Positions 1 to 9,500 are shown, numbered from the stretch's first letter. The stretch is 64,000 bases of DNA from Bacillus sp. ISL-41 (GCF_018613235.1 NZ_JAGGQP010000026.1:1-64000), one strand, 5' to 3'. The notes: generated by a model from the letters alone, not told the origin. A program made the numbers and translations.

Positions 1-203
1 GCCCAATGAAGTCAAAGAACGACTTCACTGGTCGGCCCTCCAACGCTTGTCGGGGCTGAACGAGGCGCTTGCGCTTTTCTATGTCCAGCTCCAGCGCCTA
101 GCCCCTCGAGACGAGTTCGGTCCGCCCAATGAAGTCAAAGAACGACTTCACCGGTCGGCCCTCCAGCGCTTGTTGGGGCTGAACGAGGCGCTTGCGCTTT
201 TTG
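1..203. repeat. Dispersed intergenic repeat, one partial and one full copy
   Basis: Two head-to-tail copies of a GC-richer intergenic element. The first is cut by the window edge and the second runs from about 83 to 203. Each full copy begins TGTCCAGCTCCAGCGCC, contains the small hairpin GAAGTC-(7 nt)-GACTTC, and ends in GGCGCTTGCGCTTTT. Diverged copies recur between spoVID and ysxE in this window. No ORF fits it. Similar elements are scattered in Bacillaceae genomes as far as I recall; its function is unknown. Confidence 0.75.
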
Positions 204-260
204 TTCTTTTTTAGATGAAATACTATGGTAAAATGGCTTGAGAAAGAAAGAGGTGTAATC

Positions 261-1211
261 GTGAAAATTTTGATTACTGGAGGAGCAGGATTCATCGGAA
301 GCCATCTTGCCTTAAAAATGCTGAAGGAGCAGCATGAGGTGGCGATCATTGATAACTTGCACCCTTACTACTCTGTTGAGAGAAAAAAACAGCATCTGGA
401 TGTCATAAAAAAAGCTGGCGATTTTCAATTTTATCAAGCAGATCTGCTGGACCGTGAAAAGACCATTGACATCATCAAAAGAATATCACCGGAAGCGATT
501 GTGCACCTTGCGGCATTGCCGGGAGTTGCCTATTCCATTCTTCGTCCACTTGAATACATAGATTATGATGTGAAGGCTACCGTTAACGTACTTGAAGGAG
601 CCGGAAAAGCTGGTGTGAAGCAGGTCATTTTTGCTTCTTCATCATCCGTATATGGAATGATGAAAAATATACCGTTCAAAGAAGAGATGGCAGCTGGCAA
701 ACCTATTTCTCCTTACGCGGCCTCAAAATACGGAGCTGAATCTTTTTGTCATGTGTATGGCCATCTATATGGGATGGATGTTAAAATTCTAAGATTTTTC
801 ACTGTTTACGGTCCATGGGGAAGGCCGGATATGGCCATCGCTAATTTCATAAAAAAATTGAAAAACAGTGAAGAAATCACGATTTTTGGCGAGGGCGGAT
901 CTCGTGATTATACATATGTAGGTGACATTGTGAACGGCATGAGCCTTGCTCTAAAAAATTTGGAGCAAAGTGCCATTATCAATATTGGATCTGGCAGACC
1001 GGTTTCGATGAATCAGCTTTTGGACGAGCTACGGATTTACTATCCTGATATGAAAATCAGGCGTGAAGAAAACCGTGCCGGAGACGTAGACAGGACCTGG
1101 GCTGATATTTCCCTGGCGCGTGAATTGCTTGGTTATGAACCAGAGGTGGACTTCAGAAAAGGAATCGCAGAGACAGTGGCATGGGCTGAGCAGTATGAAA
1201 ACTACCTTTAA
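261..1211 (+). CDS. NAD-dependent UDP-sugar epimerase, probably UDP-glucuronate 4-epimerase type
   Basis: A 316-residue short-chain dehydrogenase/reductase of the extended epimerase family, expected to interconvert nucleotide sugars in the cytoplasm for surface polysaccharide or glycolipid synthesis. The N-terminal Rossmann motif GGAGFIGSH binds NAD, and the catalytic pair is Y152 and K156 in YAASK, with SSSSVYG upstream. The segment TVYGPWGRPDMA resembles UDP-glucuronate 4-epimerases more than GalE. The GTG at 261 is preferred because AGAGGTG lies just upstream; an in-frame ATG at 225 lacks a good ribosome binding site. It is the first gene of a tightly packed four-gene set. The exact sugar is inferred. 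Confidence 0.85.
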   Translation: MKILITGGAGFIGSHLALKMLKEQHEVAIIDNLHPYYSVERKKQHLDVIKKAGDFQFYQADLLDREKTIDIIKRISPEAIVHLAALPGVAYSILRPLEYIDYDVKATVNVLEGAGKAGVKQVIFASSSSVYGMMKNIPFKEEMAAGKPISPYAASKYGAESFCHVYGHLYGMDVKILRFFTVYGPWGRPDMAIANFIKKLKNSEEITIFGEGGSRDYTYVGDIVNGMSLALKNLEQSAIINIGSGRPVSMNQLLDELRIYYPDMKIRREENRAGDVDRTWADISLARELLGYEPEVDFRKGIAETVAWAEQYENYL

Positions 1212-2115
1212 GAAACTAATTTCCATTCTGCTGATTACCGCATTTCTAATTATGACGTTTTACTATCTTGATGCGGGCATGATGATAGAGGAAATAAAGG
1301 TAATCGCAACAAAGCCTGGAATCCTGTTGCTTATTTTCTCTAGTTATTTCCTTGCTTTTTTGGCAAGGGGGGCAGCCTGGAAGCTTTATCTGAACAATAG
1401 AGTACGACTTACAACCTGCATGTACGGCCTGTTTTACAGCTTGCTGCTGAATCATCTACTTCCAGTCAAAGCGGGAGACTTTGCGAGGATTGGTGTCTTG
1501 AAAGCGAGGGAGCCGGTTATTACGGGGGTAGAAGCATTTAATTCAGTGATCGTCCTGCGGGTTATGGATACGCTAATTCTATTTGGAATGGCTTCGGCAG
1601 GTTTGGCTTTTCTTGAGCTGCCTTTGAATGGAAAGGTTCTCGTATGGCTGGGAGCAAGCGGTGTTGTAGTCACGATCATTCTTTACTATAAATTCCGTTC
1701 TTTCTTTGACAGACAATTAACTATAATGAAAAATGCTTTCATTGGCTGGCGAGGAGTCTGGATCATTATGCTGACCCTGATAAGCTGGATTCTTGAAGCA
1801 GCAGTAATTTATGGCGTCGTATTGAATGGAGGAAGCATCATCAGCTTTCTGCAGGCCATTTGGGTAAACAGCATTACGGTTGCCGGGCAGATCTTCCAGA
1901 TCACGCCAGGAGGAATTGCCAGCTATGAGGCCATTATGGTTTTTGCATTAGGAGCAAATGGAATAGCTCCCGAAAATGCCTATACAGCTGCGGTCATTAC
2001 CCATGGATTGAAGTATTTATTTTCCTTCATAGTCGGAGGGATTGCATTGGCTGCTTATCCTGTACCGGCGCACTTACTGAAAAAATGGACTAGGGAAAGG
2101 GGCAACGAATCATGA
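1195..2115 (+). CDS. Flippase-like integral membrane protein (UPF0104 / LPG synthase TM-domain family)
   Basis: A 306-residue polytopic membrane protein with about eight hydrophobic segments. It has the character of the family that includes the flippase portion of MprF and AglD-related proteins (for example LLLNHLLPVKAGDFARI and the conserved QITPGGIASYEA). It has no soluble aminoacyl-transfer domain, so lysyl-phosphatidylglycerol synthesis is not supported; moving or handling a lipid-linked glycan is the likelier role. The ATG lies 17 nt inside the end of the epimerase gene, indicating translational coupling. Family assignment is firm, substrate unknown. Confidence 0.75.
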   Translation: MKTTFKKLISILLITAFLIMTFYYLDAGMMIEEIKVIATKPGILLLIFSSYFLAFLARGAAWKLYLNNRVRLTTCMYGLFYSLLLNHLLPVKAGDFARIGVLKAREPVITGVEAFNSVIVLRVMDTLILFGMASAGLAFLELPLNGKVLVWLGASGVVVTIILYYKFRSFFDRQLTIMKNAFIGWRGVWIIMLTLISWILEAAVIYGVVLNGGSIISFLQAIWVNSITVAGQIFQITPGGIASYEAIMVFALGANGIAPENAYTAAVITHGLKYLFSFIVGGIALAAYPVPAHLLKKWTRERGNES

Positions 2116-3587
2116 AAAGTGCTTCAAAGTTTGAAAAATTCGCGGCCCGAAGCTGGAATTTGCTTAATGAGGGGAAGCCCTTTACGCCAATTTTTACAGT
2201 TGGCACAATGGTATTATTTCATCTCGGAGATTTAGGAAGTACAGGCAGTATAGTGGATTTTTTACTCGCCTTCCTGGTTATGCTTCCACTGTTCATCATC
2301 TATTTTATCTATGATTTTCCACTTTTTTTGAGAAACTATTTGTGGATACCATTCGTTGTTTTTATGATAGTTTGGCCTGAACCTGATATTAATCTTCTGC
2401 TTTTCGCAGCTGGACTGTACTTTTTCTTTACTGTGTTTTTCTGGGGAACGCTTTACTATCACCTGAGGATTGGTACTTCATGGCTTAACTTCACGAGATT
2501 TTGGAAGCTTGTGTTGAAGAATAGTGACTCGACCAGCGGGAATGCCCAGGAACAGCTTCCGAAAGTTTTTCTGCTGCTTTCTCTCTGGGAACTGTCATTC
2601 AGTACCTTAACCGCTGGTACTGATATACCGTTTTTTGATATTGCTATTTTTTATGGCTTTGTTCTCCTATTTGCCTTTATTCTCCACCGATATTTATTTG
2701 ACTGGAAGCCGAAGGCCTATGAAAGCTACACGAAGGATGATGGACCGGAAGTACCGGAGAATGGCCTGTCCGATAAGGTCATTGTCATCGTCATTGATGG
2801 AATGCGCAAAGAGCGCTTTTATGAAGCAAATACACCGTTCCTCGATCAGTTAAAAGAGAACGGAACTGAATATTTGAATATGGAAACACTGTATCCTGCA
2901 AGGACCGTTGTTTGCTTTAGTTCGATGTTCACTGGGACTTATCCGTTTGAGCATGGCATCAAATCGAATATGGTCTATAAACTTGGAGTTAACACAGAAA
3001 CAATATTTGACTCGCTTCGCAAAGTGGGCAAGAGAGGGCGGCTCCTTGGCATTGCTCACCTCGTTGATGCAATGGGCAGTGATGTCGAGACCGTTACAGC
3101 TGTCATGCATAAGGACAAAGCGGATACAAACATGCTTGCGAGGGCAAGAAAAATCATGGATGAACAGGACCCGGATCTGTTTATCGTCCAGATGATCGGA
3201 ACGGATCAGGTTGGCCACAGCCGCGGCGTTCTCTATGATGATTATATTGAAAAGATTGAAGAAGCAGACGCGCTGATCCAGGAGTTTGTTCAATGGCTGG
3301 AAACCGAAGGGAAGATGGAGAACACCACACTTGTAGTCTGTGCGGACCACGGACAGGCTGATGGCATCGGCGGTCACGGACACCTGGATGAAGGAGAACG
3401 GTTTGTTCCATTTTTCATGCATGGACCACATATCGCCAAGGGGGTTAAAGTGCAAGAAAAACACAGCCTTGTATCCCTGGCACCGACGATTTCCTATCTG
3501 ATGGGTGCCCCTTATCCGGGGAGCAGCAGAGGAAAAGTTTTAATGGATGCAATAAAAGCAGAGAAGGATGAGAATTTAATTGAGTAA
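2112..3587 (+). CDS. Membrane-anchored alkaline-phosphatase-superfamily enzyme (type I phosphodiesterase/nucleotide pyrophosphatase-like)
   Basis: A 491-residue protein in two parts. Residues 1 to about 200 hold roughly five or six hydrophobic helices. Residues from about 222 form a phosphatase-superfamily catalytic domain. Metal and catalytic positions are visible: D229 in VIDGMRKERF, a likely nucleophile T265 in YPARTVVCFSS, D412-H413 in ADHGQ, and H422/H424 in GGHGH. Such enzymes hydrolyse or transfer phosphodiesters, including lipid-linked phospho-groups. Its start overlaps the previous stop (ATGA), and the next gene overlaps its own end, so it belongs to the same operon. Substrate unknown; a phosphotransferase acting on a glycolipid is an inference. 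Confidence 0.75.
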   Translation: MKSASKFEKFAARSWNLLNEGKPFTPIFTVGTMVLFHLGDLGSTGSIVDFLLAFLVMLPLFIIYFIYDFPLFLRNYLWIPFVVFMIVWPEPDINLLLFAAGLYFFFTVFFWGTLYYHLRIGTSWLNFTRFWKLVLKNSDSTSGNAQEQLPKVFLLLSLWELSFSTLTAGTDIPFFDIAIFYGFVLLFAFILHRYLFDWKPKAYESYTKDDGPEVPENGLSDKVIVIVIDGMRKERFYEANTPFLDQLKENGTEYLNMETLYPARTVVCFSSMFTGTYPFEHGIKSNMVYKLGVNTETIFDSLRKVGKRGRLLGIAHLVDAMGSDVETVTAVMHKDKADTNMLARARKIMDEQDPDLFIVQMIGTDQVGHSRGVLYDDYIEKIEEADALIQEFVQWLETEGKMENTTLVVCADHGQADGIGGHGHLDEGERFVPFFMHGPHIAKGVKVQEKHSLVSLAPTISYLMGAPYPGSSRGKVLMDAIKAEKDENLIE

Positions 3588-4353
3588 AGTTATCGTATTT
3601 TTGCCGGCTTTTAACGAAGAAGAGTCCATTGCGGAAGTGATTGAAAATATACCTCGTACCTTTGCCGGAGCGGATCAAGTGGAGGTTTTAATCATTGATG
3701 ATGGTTCGACAGATGGAACTGTAGCTGAAGCGAAAAAAGCAGGCGCCGACCATATTATAAGCTTTGAGAAAAACCGCGGCCTTGGTGCCGCGGTCCGACA
3801 AGGAATAGAAGAATGCTTCCGGATGGGTGCTGATGTCGGTGTGATGATTGATGCAGATGGGGAGTATCCGGCATGGCAGATTCCTGATATAGTCAAACCG
3901 ATTCTAAATGGGGAAGCGGATTATACAATGGGTTCCCGATTTATGGGCACAATAAAAGGGATGAAGTTTCATCGGAGGATGGGGAATTATTGTTTCACCT
4001 TCCTGCAAACATTATTGTTGAGAAAATGGTTGTATGACGGCCAGTCCGGGATGAGGGCTTTTTCGCGGAAAGTGCTTAAGCATGCGGAAATCATCCATGA
4101 TTACAATTATGCGCAAGTGTTGACGCTCAATCTTGTCAGGAAGGGATTCAGGGTCCTTGAAATCCCGATTAAATACCGCGTCAGGACAACGGGGACATCC
4201 TTCATTTCATTCAAAAAATATATGACGAATGTTGTGCCGGCAGTCTATCGCGAAATGTCCAGGCCTGTCTCAAAGGTAACTGGAGCGGAAGAATCCCCAT
4301 CTAAAAACAGTAAAAATAGTGACAATAAAGTGACGATTATCAAATATGATTGA
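3580..4353 (+). CDS. Family 2 glycosyltransferase, dolichyl-phosphate-mannose-synthase-like
   Basis: A 257-residue GT-A enzyme with the nucleotide-sugar site IIDDGSTDGT near residue 40 and the metal-binding segment MIDADGEYP near residue 90. It resembles enzymes that transfer a sugar from a nucleotide donor to a polyprenyl phosphate. It lacks obvious C-terminal membrane helices, so it is probably a peripheral membrane enzyme. The TTG start lies 8 nt inside the upstream gene, behind AAGGA. It ends the operon: its TGA overlaps the -35 box of the following Fur-regulated promoter. Together with the epimerase it suggests a dedicated glycan on a lipid carrier. Confidence 0.8.
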   Translation: MSKVIVFLPAFNEEESIAEVIENIPRTFAGADQVEVLIIDDGSTDGTVAEAKKAGADHIISFEKNRGLGAAVRQGIEECFRMGADVGVMIDADGEYPAWQIPDIVKPILNGEADYTMGSRFMGTIKGMKFHRRMGNYCFTFLQTLLLRKWLYDGQSGMRAFSRKVLKHAEIIHDYNYAQVLTLNLVRKGFRVLEIPIKYRVRTTGTSFISFKKYMTNVVPAVYREMSRPVSKVTGAEESPSKNSKNSDNKVTIIKYD

Positions 4354-4378
4354 CATTCATAATGATAATCATTATCAT
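4350..4378 (+). promoter_or_regulatory. Sigma-A promoter with overlapping Fur box
   Basis: TTGACA (4350-4355), a 17-nt spacer and TATCAT (4373-4378) form a good sigma-A promoter. The 15-mer TGATAATCATTATCA at 4363-4377 is an exact 7-1-7 Fur box covering the spacer and most of the -10. This predicts repression of the downstream iron-uptake pair when iron is plentiful. The -35 hexamer overlaps the stop codon of the upstream glycosyltransferase gene. Confidence 0.9.
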
Positions 4379-4402
4379 TATCATTGTAGGAGGGAACAGT
4401 AA

Positions 4403-5152
4403 ATGAAAAGAGCTATATTTTTTTGTTTTTCACTGATATTAATTCTCATTAACGGCATTCCTCAGACTGCCAGCGCTTATTCATATGGTGATCCAAATGA
4501 AGAAAAAGTCGCAGAAGTCTATAAGGAAATGCAGTTGAAGCTGGATGAGGACCCTCCAAACTTCTCGGCTGCGACATCCCTGTTTGAAACGGTTAAAGAA
4601 GAAATCGATATGCACATGGGAACCGAGCCAGGAGAAGTGATCATGGAAAGCCTGGAAGCAGAAGATAAAGAAGCTACAATTGAAAATATGGAGAAACTCC
4701 TCGTGTTGAATGTTGCGAGAAGGCTTGAAAGCATTGAAAAAAGCTTTGAGGAGTATGACACTTCAAAGAAGCTGCTGGCAAAGGGATATGCTACATATCA
4801 AGCGCTATCGCCAAAGGTAGAGGGTAATAATCCTGAACTGGACAAAGAAATAAAAGCTGACTTTGATGCTGCACTTGAGGCACTAGGAAATCCCGGGCTC
4901 TTTGGAGTAGGGAAGAAGCCTTCTGACATAGAAGTTTTTAAAGAGAAAAAAGAAGAGATACTGAATGCACTGCAAGACGAATTTGATCTTCCGAGCTTGG
5001 AAGTCGGGCACTTTACAGATACTGAGGAAGAAGAGGGCCCAGGCAAAAAGGACTGGACAGATCGTTCAAATATCCGTAACTGGATTCCTTTGATCTTGAT
5101 AGTCGCGGTTATTGGTGCGATAGTTGTTATTGGCATTAAACGAAGAAAGTAA
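4403..5152 (+). CDS. Extracytoplasmic anchored protein of an FTR1-type iron uptake system
   Basis: A 249-residue protein with a clear signal peptide (cleavage likely after ASA near residue 25), an acidic, mostly helical exported domain, and a C-terminal membrane helix followed by KRRK, so it should be anchored on the outer face of the membrane. It has no EfeO-type HxxE motif that I can see. The exported region resembles the extracellular domain that is fused to the permease in many longer FTR1 proteins. It lies directly behind a Fur box and 38 nt before the permease gene, so a role in capturing or handing over iron is likely. I do not recognise a gene symbol. Confidence 0.65.
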   Translation: MKRAIFFCFSLILILINGIPQTASAYSYGDPNEEKVAEVYKEMQLKLDEDPPNFSAATSLFETVKEEIDMHMGTEPGEVIMESLEAEDKEATIENMEKLLVLNVARRLESIEKSFEEYDTSKKLLAKGYATYQALSPKVEGNNPELDKEIKADFDAALEALGNPGLFGVGKKPSDIEVFKEKKEEILNALQDEFDLPSLEVGHFTDTEEEEGPGKKDWTDRSNIRNWIPLILIVAVIGAIVVIGIKRRK

Positions 5153-5190
5153 TATAGATAGATGACACCTTGGAGAGGGGAGAATCAGCA

Positions 5191-6120
5191 ATGGAAGTTC
5201 AAGCGTTATTGATTACATTTCGTGAAGTATTGGAAGCGTTATTAATCATCGGAATCATCACAACCTATTTAAAGAGAACTGGTAATCCAAAGTATACAAA
5301 GTATGTATGGCTCGGTGCCGGACTTGCTGTTTTGGCTAGTATCGGAGTTGCGATTTTGTTCCAGGTTGTGTTCACAGGCTTCGCTGCTATGGGCAGTGAG
5401 ATTTATTTGAAAATAGGAATCATGATTGTGTCCACTGTACTCTTGACCCAGATGGTATTCTGGATGGCGAGCCACAGTAAGGACCTTAAAGGGAACATGG
5501 AAGGCAAAATGAAGAAATTCATCACGACAGGCAACATTGTCGGTATGGTCATCCATTCATTCCTCGTCGTCTTACGTGAAGGTATTGAAACGGTCTTCTT
5601 CTTTGCTGCAATTACAGGTGGTAACATCGGTGCTGCCATGCAGGGATGGGGAGCGATCACAGGTACATTGATTGCCGTTGCCGTCTCTTACATGTTCTTC
5701 AAAGGTACGATGAAGGTTAAGCTTAAGACGTTTTTCCAGATCACTGGAGCTTTTATCATCCTGATTTCTGCCGGATTGCTCGTACAGGCGATTTCGATGA
5801 TGCAGGATGTAAACATAATCGGAAGCGTTATGTACCATGTTTATGATATAACGTGGCTATTGCCAGAACACCCGATTGATTATGCGCATTATCTTCGTGA
5901 TACTGGTGTCGCACCGCTGATCTCTGGCGATGTAGGCATCTTCCTGAAGGCTCTGTTTGGATACTCTTCGATGCCTTCAATTGAAGAAGTCATTGCCTAT
6001 ATCGGATACTTTGCTGCGATCTTCCTGCTGACTTCATCACGCAGTCCCAAGAAAGAAAAGGCTGCTGACAATAAAGTAGCTGAGAACAAGCAAGTAGTAT
6101 TGAACCCACAAGTTAAATAA
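5191..6120 (+). CDS. FTR1-family iron permease (EfeU-like)
   Basis: A 309-residue polytopic membrane protein with about seven helices and the two REXXE iron-binding motifs of FTR1/EfeU permeases: REVLE in the first helix (FREVLEALLI) and REGIE in the middle (LREGIETVFF). It should import iron across the cytoplasmic membrane. The ATG at 5191 is chosen because GGAGAGGGGAG precedes it; an upstream in-frame start at 5170 would add seven residues and lacks that site. It is the second gene of the Fur-controlled unit and is followed by a terminator. EfeB is not encoded nearby, so this is not the standard efeUOB operon. Confidence 0.88.
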   Translation: MEVQALLITFREVLEALLIIGIITTYLKRTGNPKYTKYVWLGAGLAVLASIGVAILFQVVFTGFAAMGSEIYLKIGIMIVSTVLLTQMVFWMASHSKDLKGNMEGKMKKFITTGNIVGMVIHSFLVVLREGIETVFFFAAITGGNIGAAMQGWGAITGTLIAVAVSYMFFKGTMKVKLKTFFQITGAFIILISAGLLVQAISMMQDVNIIGSVMYHVYDITWLLPEHPIDYAHYLRDTGVAPLISGDVGIFLKALFGYSSMPSIEEVIAYIGYFAAIFLLTSSRSPKKEKAADNKVAENKQVVLNPQVK

Positions 6121-6156
6121 TTAATTTGATTTGAGGCTGAATGATCCTCTCTCCAG

Positions 6157-6187
6157 AAAAGTACAGGGAATTTCCTTGTACTTTTTT
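6157..6187 (+). terminator. Rho-independent terminator after the iron-uptake genes
   Basis: AAAAGTACAGG pairs with CCTTGTACTTTT, followed by T residues. Confidence 0.85.
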
Positions 6188-6228
6188 CATACGTAAAAAC
6201 GTCCCCTGTGGAAGTTAGTTGGTGTAAT

Positions 6229-7692
6229 ATGATGAATTTAGAAAAACTGAACAGAATAATCTTTCCTGGACTATGTTTGCTTACGGTTCTTTACATTTTC
6301 GCCGTCCAGTTGAATTCACTTAATCCCTTCGTCGCTTCTTGGGATCAAGTTGATTTTACCCTGGCGATGGACAGGTATGACCTTCGTGCGATGCAGCCGC
6401 ATTTTCCCGGATATCCGTATTTTATTCTGGGTGGTATGCTGCTGAAGTTTTTCGTAGATTTTCCAAATCAGGCACTGGTCCTATTTAATGTTTTAGTGTA
6501 TGCAAGCACCATTCTGCCTGTGTATTTACTTGCATCAAGAGTTTTGAGCAGGACGAATGCATTTCTCATTGCAGCTGCCATTTATACTGCCAGTTATCCT
6601 TTGATTATCGTAAACCAGCCAATGTCGGAGGGTGCCGCGCTTGCTGCCTTTTGGTGGTTCTTTTGGAGTATCGCGGCCGCAGAGTCCAGGCCAGCAGGCA
6701 AGTGGATGCTGCTTCCCCTGATTTTATTCGGTATCCTGTTGGGAATCAGGCTGAGCTATATTCCGATGGGAATCGGGCTGATTTATCTGCTGTACAGGAA
6801 ATGGGCAAAACGGGAGATTACATTGGGTGGAATTATCAAATATGTGGTCCTCGCTGGATTGTTTCAGTTGATCTGGGTTGCTGGCCTGATTATTTCTGAA
6901 GGTGGTCTCTCTAATTTTCTGGAGCTTGCTTTTGGTTTCACAGGCGGGCATTTTCAGGAATGGGGCGGCACCTCGGCGTCGAATGAACTTTCTTTTTGGG
7001 CAAGGCTGAAAGCACTCCTGTTTACCAACATTTTATGGTGGGGAATCTTTTCACGAACAACTGTTTTGATGGTATTATATATAGTTATTGGCATAGTTAT
7101 TTTTTTGCCGGCATCTACAAGGAAAGTTTTAAAGGAAAACAGCGTTTATCTCGGCGTATTGCTACTCCTCGCTTATGCTGTCTGGGCGCTTTTTGCCCAG
7201 AATATCGAAAAGCCGAGGCATATACTTCCGCTGGCACTATTGTTAATGTTTCTTGGCCTTATTGTCTTTTTTAAAAAAAGGGCAGAGATGTATGCCAGTC
7301 TGTTAGTAGTTGTTGTCATCATTGCCCAGGCAATTATTTCTTCAAGTTATATACAGAAACAGGCAGTAATCGAACCGGCAGTCTATCAGCTTGCGCATTA
7401 TTTGGAGGAGCAGCCAGAGGACTTCGTTTTGTATACATGGGAAGAAACCAGGGTGCTTCAGTATCTCGAAATGTCTTACCCGCATAAGCGAATCTATACT
7501 TATAGAAATTTCATCCATGACCAGGGGTTATATAAAGGAAAGACGGTTTATCTAACCAACAGTGTAGTCGACGGTTTTCGTTCGCAGGGCTTTGATCCTG
7601 ACGGGACGCTCGAGAAGGTAGAAACTTTTACTTCGGGTGAAATTTTTGACCCAGTCTATCATAAGATCATTTTATATAAATGGACACCGTAA
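6229..7692 (+). CDS. Polytopic GT-C glycosyltransferase-like membrane protein (ArnT/PMT-like)
   Basis: A 487-residue protein with about ten to twelve membrane helices and a short C-terminal extracytoplasmic region. The first loop carries SWDQVDF, an acidic motif placed like the catalytic aspartates of GT-C enzymes that use polyprenyl-phosphate sugars. It probably transfers a sugar outside the cell to a lipid or protein acceptor. The upstream GT2 enzyme could supply its lipid-linked donor, although the Fur unit separates them. Start choice between 6229 and 6232 is uncertain and the ribosome binding site is weak. Acceptor unknown. Confidence 0.65.
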   Translation: MMNLEKLNRIIFPGLCLLTVLYIFAVQLNSLNPFVASWDQVDFTLAMDRYDLRAMQPHFPGYPYFILGGMLLKFFVDFPNQALVLFNVLVYASTILPVYLLASRVLSRTNAFLIAAAIYTASYPLIIVNQPMSEGAALAAFWWFFWSIAAAESRPAGKWMLLPLILFGILLGIRLSYIPMGIGLIYLLYRKWAKREITLGGIIKYVVLAGLFQLIWVAGLIISEGGLSNFLELAFGFTGGHFQEWGGTSASNELSFWARLKALLFTNILWWGIFSRTTVLMVLYIVIGIVIFLPASTRKVLKENSVYLGVLLLLAYAVWALFAQNIEKPRHILPLALLLMFLGLIVFFKKRAEMYASLLVVVVIIAQAIISSSYIQKQAVIEPAVYQLAHYLEEQPEDFVLYTWEETRVLQYLEMSYPHKRIYTYRNFIHDQGLYKGKTVYLTNSVVDGFRSQGFDPDGTLEKVETFTSGEIFDPVYHKIILYKWTP

Positions 7693-7707
7693 CAGGAGGT
7701 GAACGGC

Positions 7708-9480
7708 ATGAATGAACAGATCAGGAATAAGCTTGCTCTTCTCCCTGCTCAGCCAGGTTGTTATTTGATGAAGGACAGGCAGGGGACCATCATTTATGTA
7801 GGGAAAGCCAAAGTATTGAAGAACAGGGTGCGTTCTTATTTCACAGGATCGCATGACGGTAAAACTCTTCGTCTGGTCAATGAAATTGAGGATTTTGAGT
7901 ATATCGTCACCTCCTCCGATATGGAAGCGCTGCTTCTCGAAATCAATTTGATCAAGAAATATGATCCAAAATACAATATCATGCTCAAGGATGATAAATC
8001 ATATCCGTTCATCAAGCTGACCGCGGAACGGCATCCAAAGCTGATCATTACGAGAAAAGTAAAGAAGGACAGCGGCAAATATTTTGGGCCATATCCAAAT
8101 GTACAGGCGGCCAATGAGACGAAAAAACTGCTGGACAGGATTTATCCGCTCCGAAAGTGCTCGACGCTGCCAGACCGTGTCTGTCTCTATTACCATATGG
8201 GCCAATGTCTGGCACCCTGCATCAAGGACGTCAGCAGGGACGAGTATAAGCAGATTACGGATGAAATCACTCGCTTCCTCAATGGGGGCTATAAGGAAAT
8301 CAAGGAAGATTTGACGGCTAAAATGGCTGCCGCTGCCGAGGAATTGGATTTTGAACGTGCGAAGGAATTTCGTGACAAAATCGCCCATATAGAGGCAACG
8401 ATGGAAAAACAGAAGATGACGACGACGGATTTTACCGACCGTGATGTGTTTGGCTATGCTGTCGACAAGGGCTGGATGTGTGTTCAGGTCTTCTTTATCC
8501 GTCAGGGGAAGTTGATTGAAAGGGAAGTTTCGATGTTCCCGATTCACAATGAACCTGAAGAAGATATCCTCACATACCTGGGGCAATTTTATTCGAAAAA
8601 TGAACATTTCAAGCCGAAGGAAGTATTGGTGCCTGAGGGTGTGGACCTGGAATTGGCAGAGGGTCTGCTTGAAGTGAAAGTCCTAAAACCGCAGCGTGGA
8701 AAGAAGAAGGAGCTTGTCCACCTGGCGTCCAAGAATGCGGGTATTGCCCTGAAAGAAAAGTTTTCATTAATCGATCGCGATGAGGAACGGACCATCAAGG
8801 CTGTTGAAAACCTTGGCAAGCAAATGGGCATTTACACTCCTCATCGGATCGAGTCCTTCGATAACTCGAACATCCAGGGGACCGATCCGGTATCAGCGAT
8901 GATTGTTTTTATCGACGGCAAGCCTGAAAAAAGGGAATACCGTAAATACAAAATTAAATCAGTCAAAGGTCCGGATGACTATGAATCCATGAGGGAAGTT
9001 GTCAGGCGCAGGTATACACGTGTCCTGAAAGAGGGCTTGCCGCTGCCGGATTTGATTATCATCGACGGCGGAAAAGGACATATCGAGTCCGCGCGTGATG
9101 TACTTGAAAATGAATTGGGACTTGATATCCCGATTGCCGGCCTGGCGAAGGATGACAAGCACAGGACCTCCCAGCTGCTCTACGGCAATCCACTGCAGGT
9201 GATCGAACTGGCACGTAACAGCCAGGAGTTTTACCTGCTGCAAAGAATCCAGGATGAGGTCCACCGGTTCGCGATTACCTTCCACCGCCAGCTAAGAGGC
9301 AAGAGCGTCTTTCAGTCACTGCTCGATGATATTCCAGGCATTGGCGAAAAGCGCAAGAAGGCTCTGTTGAAGCATTTCGGTTCGGTGAAAAAAATGAGGG
9401 AAGCCTCATTGGAAGAGTTAAACGCTGCCGGCCTGCCGGCAAATGTGGCAGAGGAACTATTTCAGAAATTACAGGAATAA
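7708..9480 (+). CDS. uvrC: UvrABC excinuclease subunit C
   Basis: A 590-residue nucleotide excision repair nuclease that makes both incisions at DNA lesions together with UvrB. The N-terminal GIY-YIG nuclease domain includes [12 protein letters not shown] near residue 35. A UVR (UvrB-binding) domain lies near residues 205-240. The RNase H-like endonuclease contains [13 protein letters not shown] and DGGKGH, and the C terminus ends in a helix-hairpin-helix ([14 protein letters not shown]). The ATG is preceded by AGGAGGTGA. The length is normal and no LexA box was seen directly upstream. The uvrC-lysC-yslB-sdh order matches B. subtilis. Confidence 0.97.
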   Translation: MNEQIRNKLALLPAQPGCYLMKDRQGTIIYVGKAKVLKNRVRSYFTGSHDGKTLRLVNEIEDFEYIVTSSDMEALLLEINLIKKYDPKYNIMLKDDKSYPFIKLTAERHPKLIITRKVKKDSGKYFGPYPNVQAANETKKLLDRIYPLRKCSTLPDRVCLYYHMGQCLAPCIKDVSRDEYKQITDEITRFLNGGYKEIKEDLTAKMAAAAEELDFERAKEFRDKIAHIEATMEKQKMTTTDFTDRDVFGYAVDKGWMCVQVFFIRQGKLIEREVSMFPIHNEPEEDILTYLGQFYSKNEHFKPKEVLVPEGVDLELAEGLLEVKVLKPQRGKKKELVHLASKNAGIALKEKFSLIDRDEERTIKAVENLGKQMGIYTPHRIESFDNSNIQGTDPVSAMIVFIDGKPEKREYRKYKIKSVKGPDDYESMREVVRRRYTRVLKEGLPLPDLIIIDGGKGHIESARDVLENELGLDIPIAGLAKDDKHRTSQLLYGNPLQVIELARNSQEFYLLQRIQDEVHRFAITFHRQLRGKSVFQSLLDDIPGIGEKRKKALLKHFGSVKKMREASLEELNAAGLPANVAEELFQKLQE

Positions 9481-9500
9481 TGTAGCATTCTATTTTTGGG

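Noticed and set aside
261-4353. Capsule or O-antigen cluster acquired by transfer
   Set aside because: There is no transposase, integrase or flanking tRNA, and codon use looks like that of neighbouring genes, so I did not call it a genomic island.
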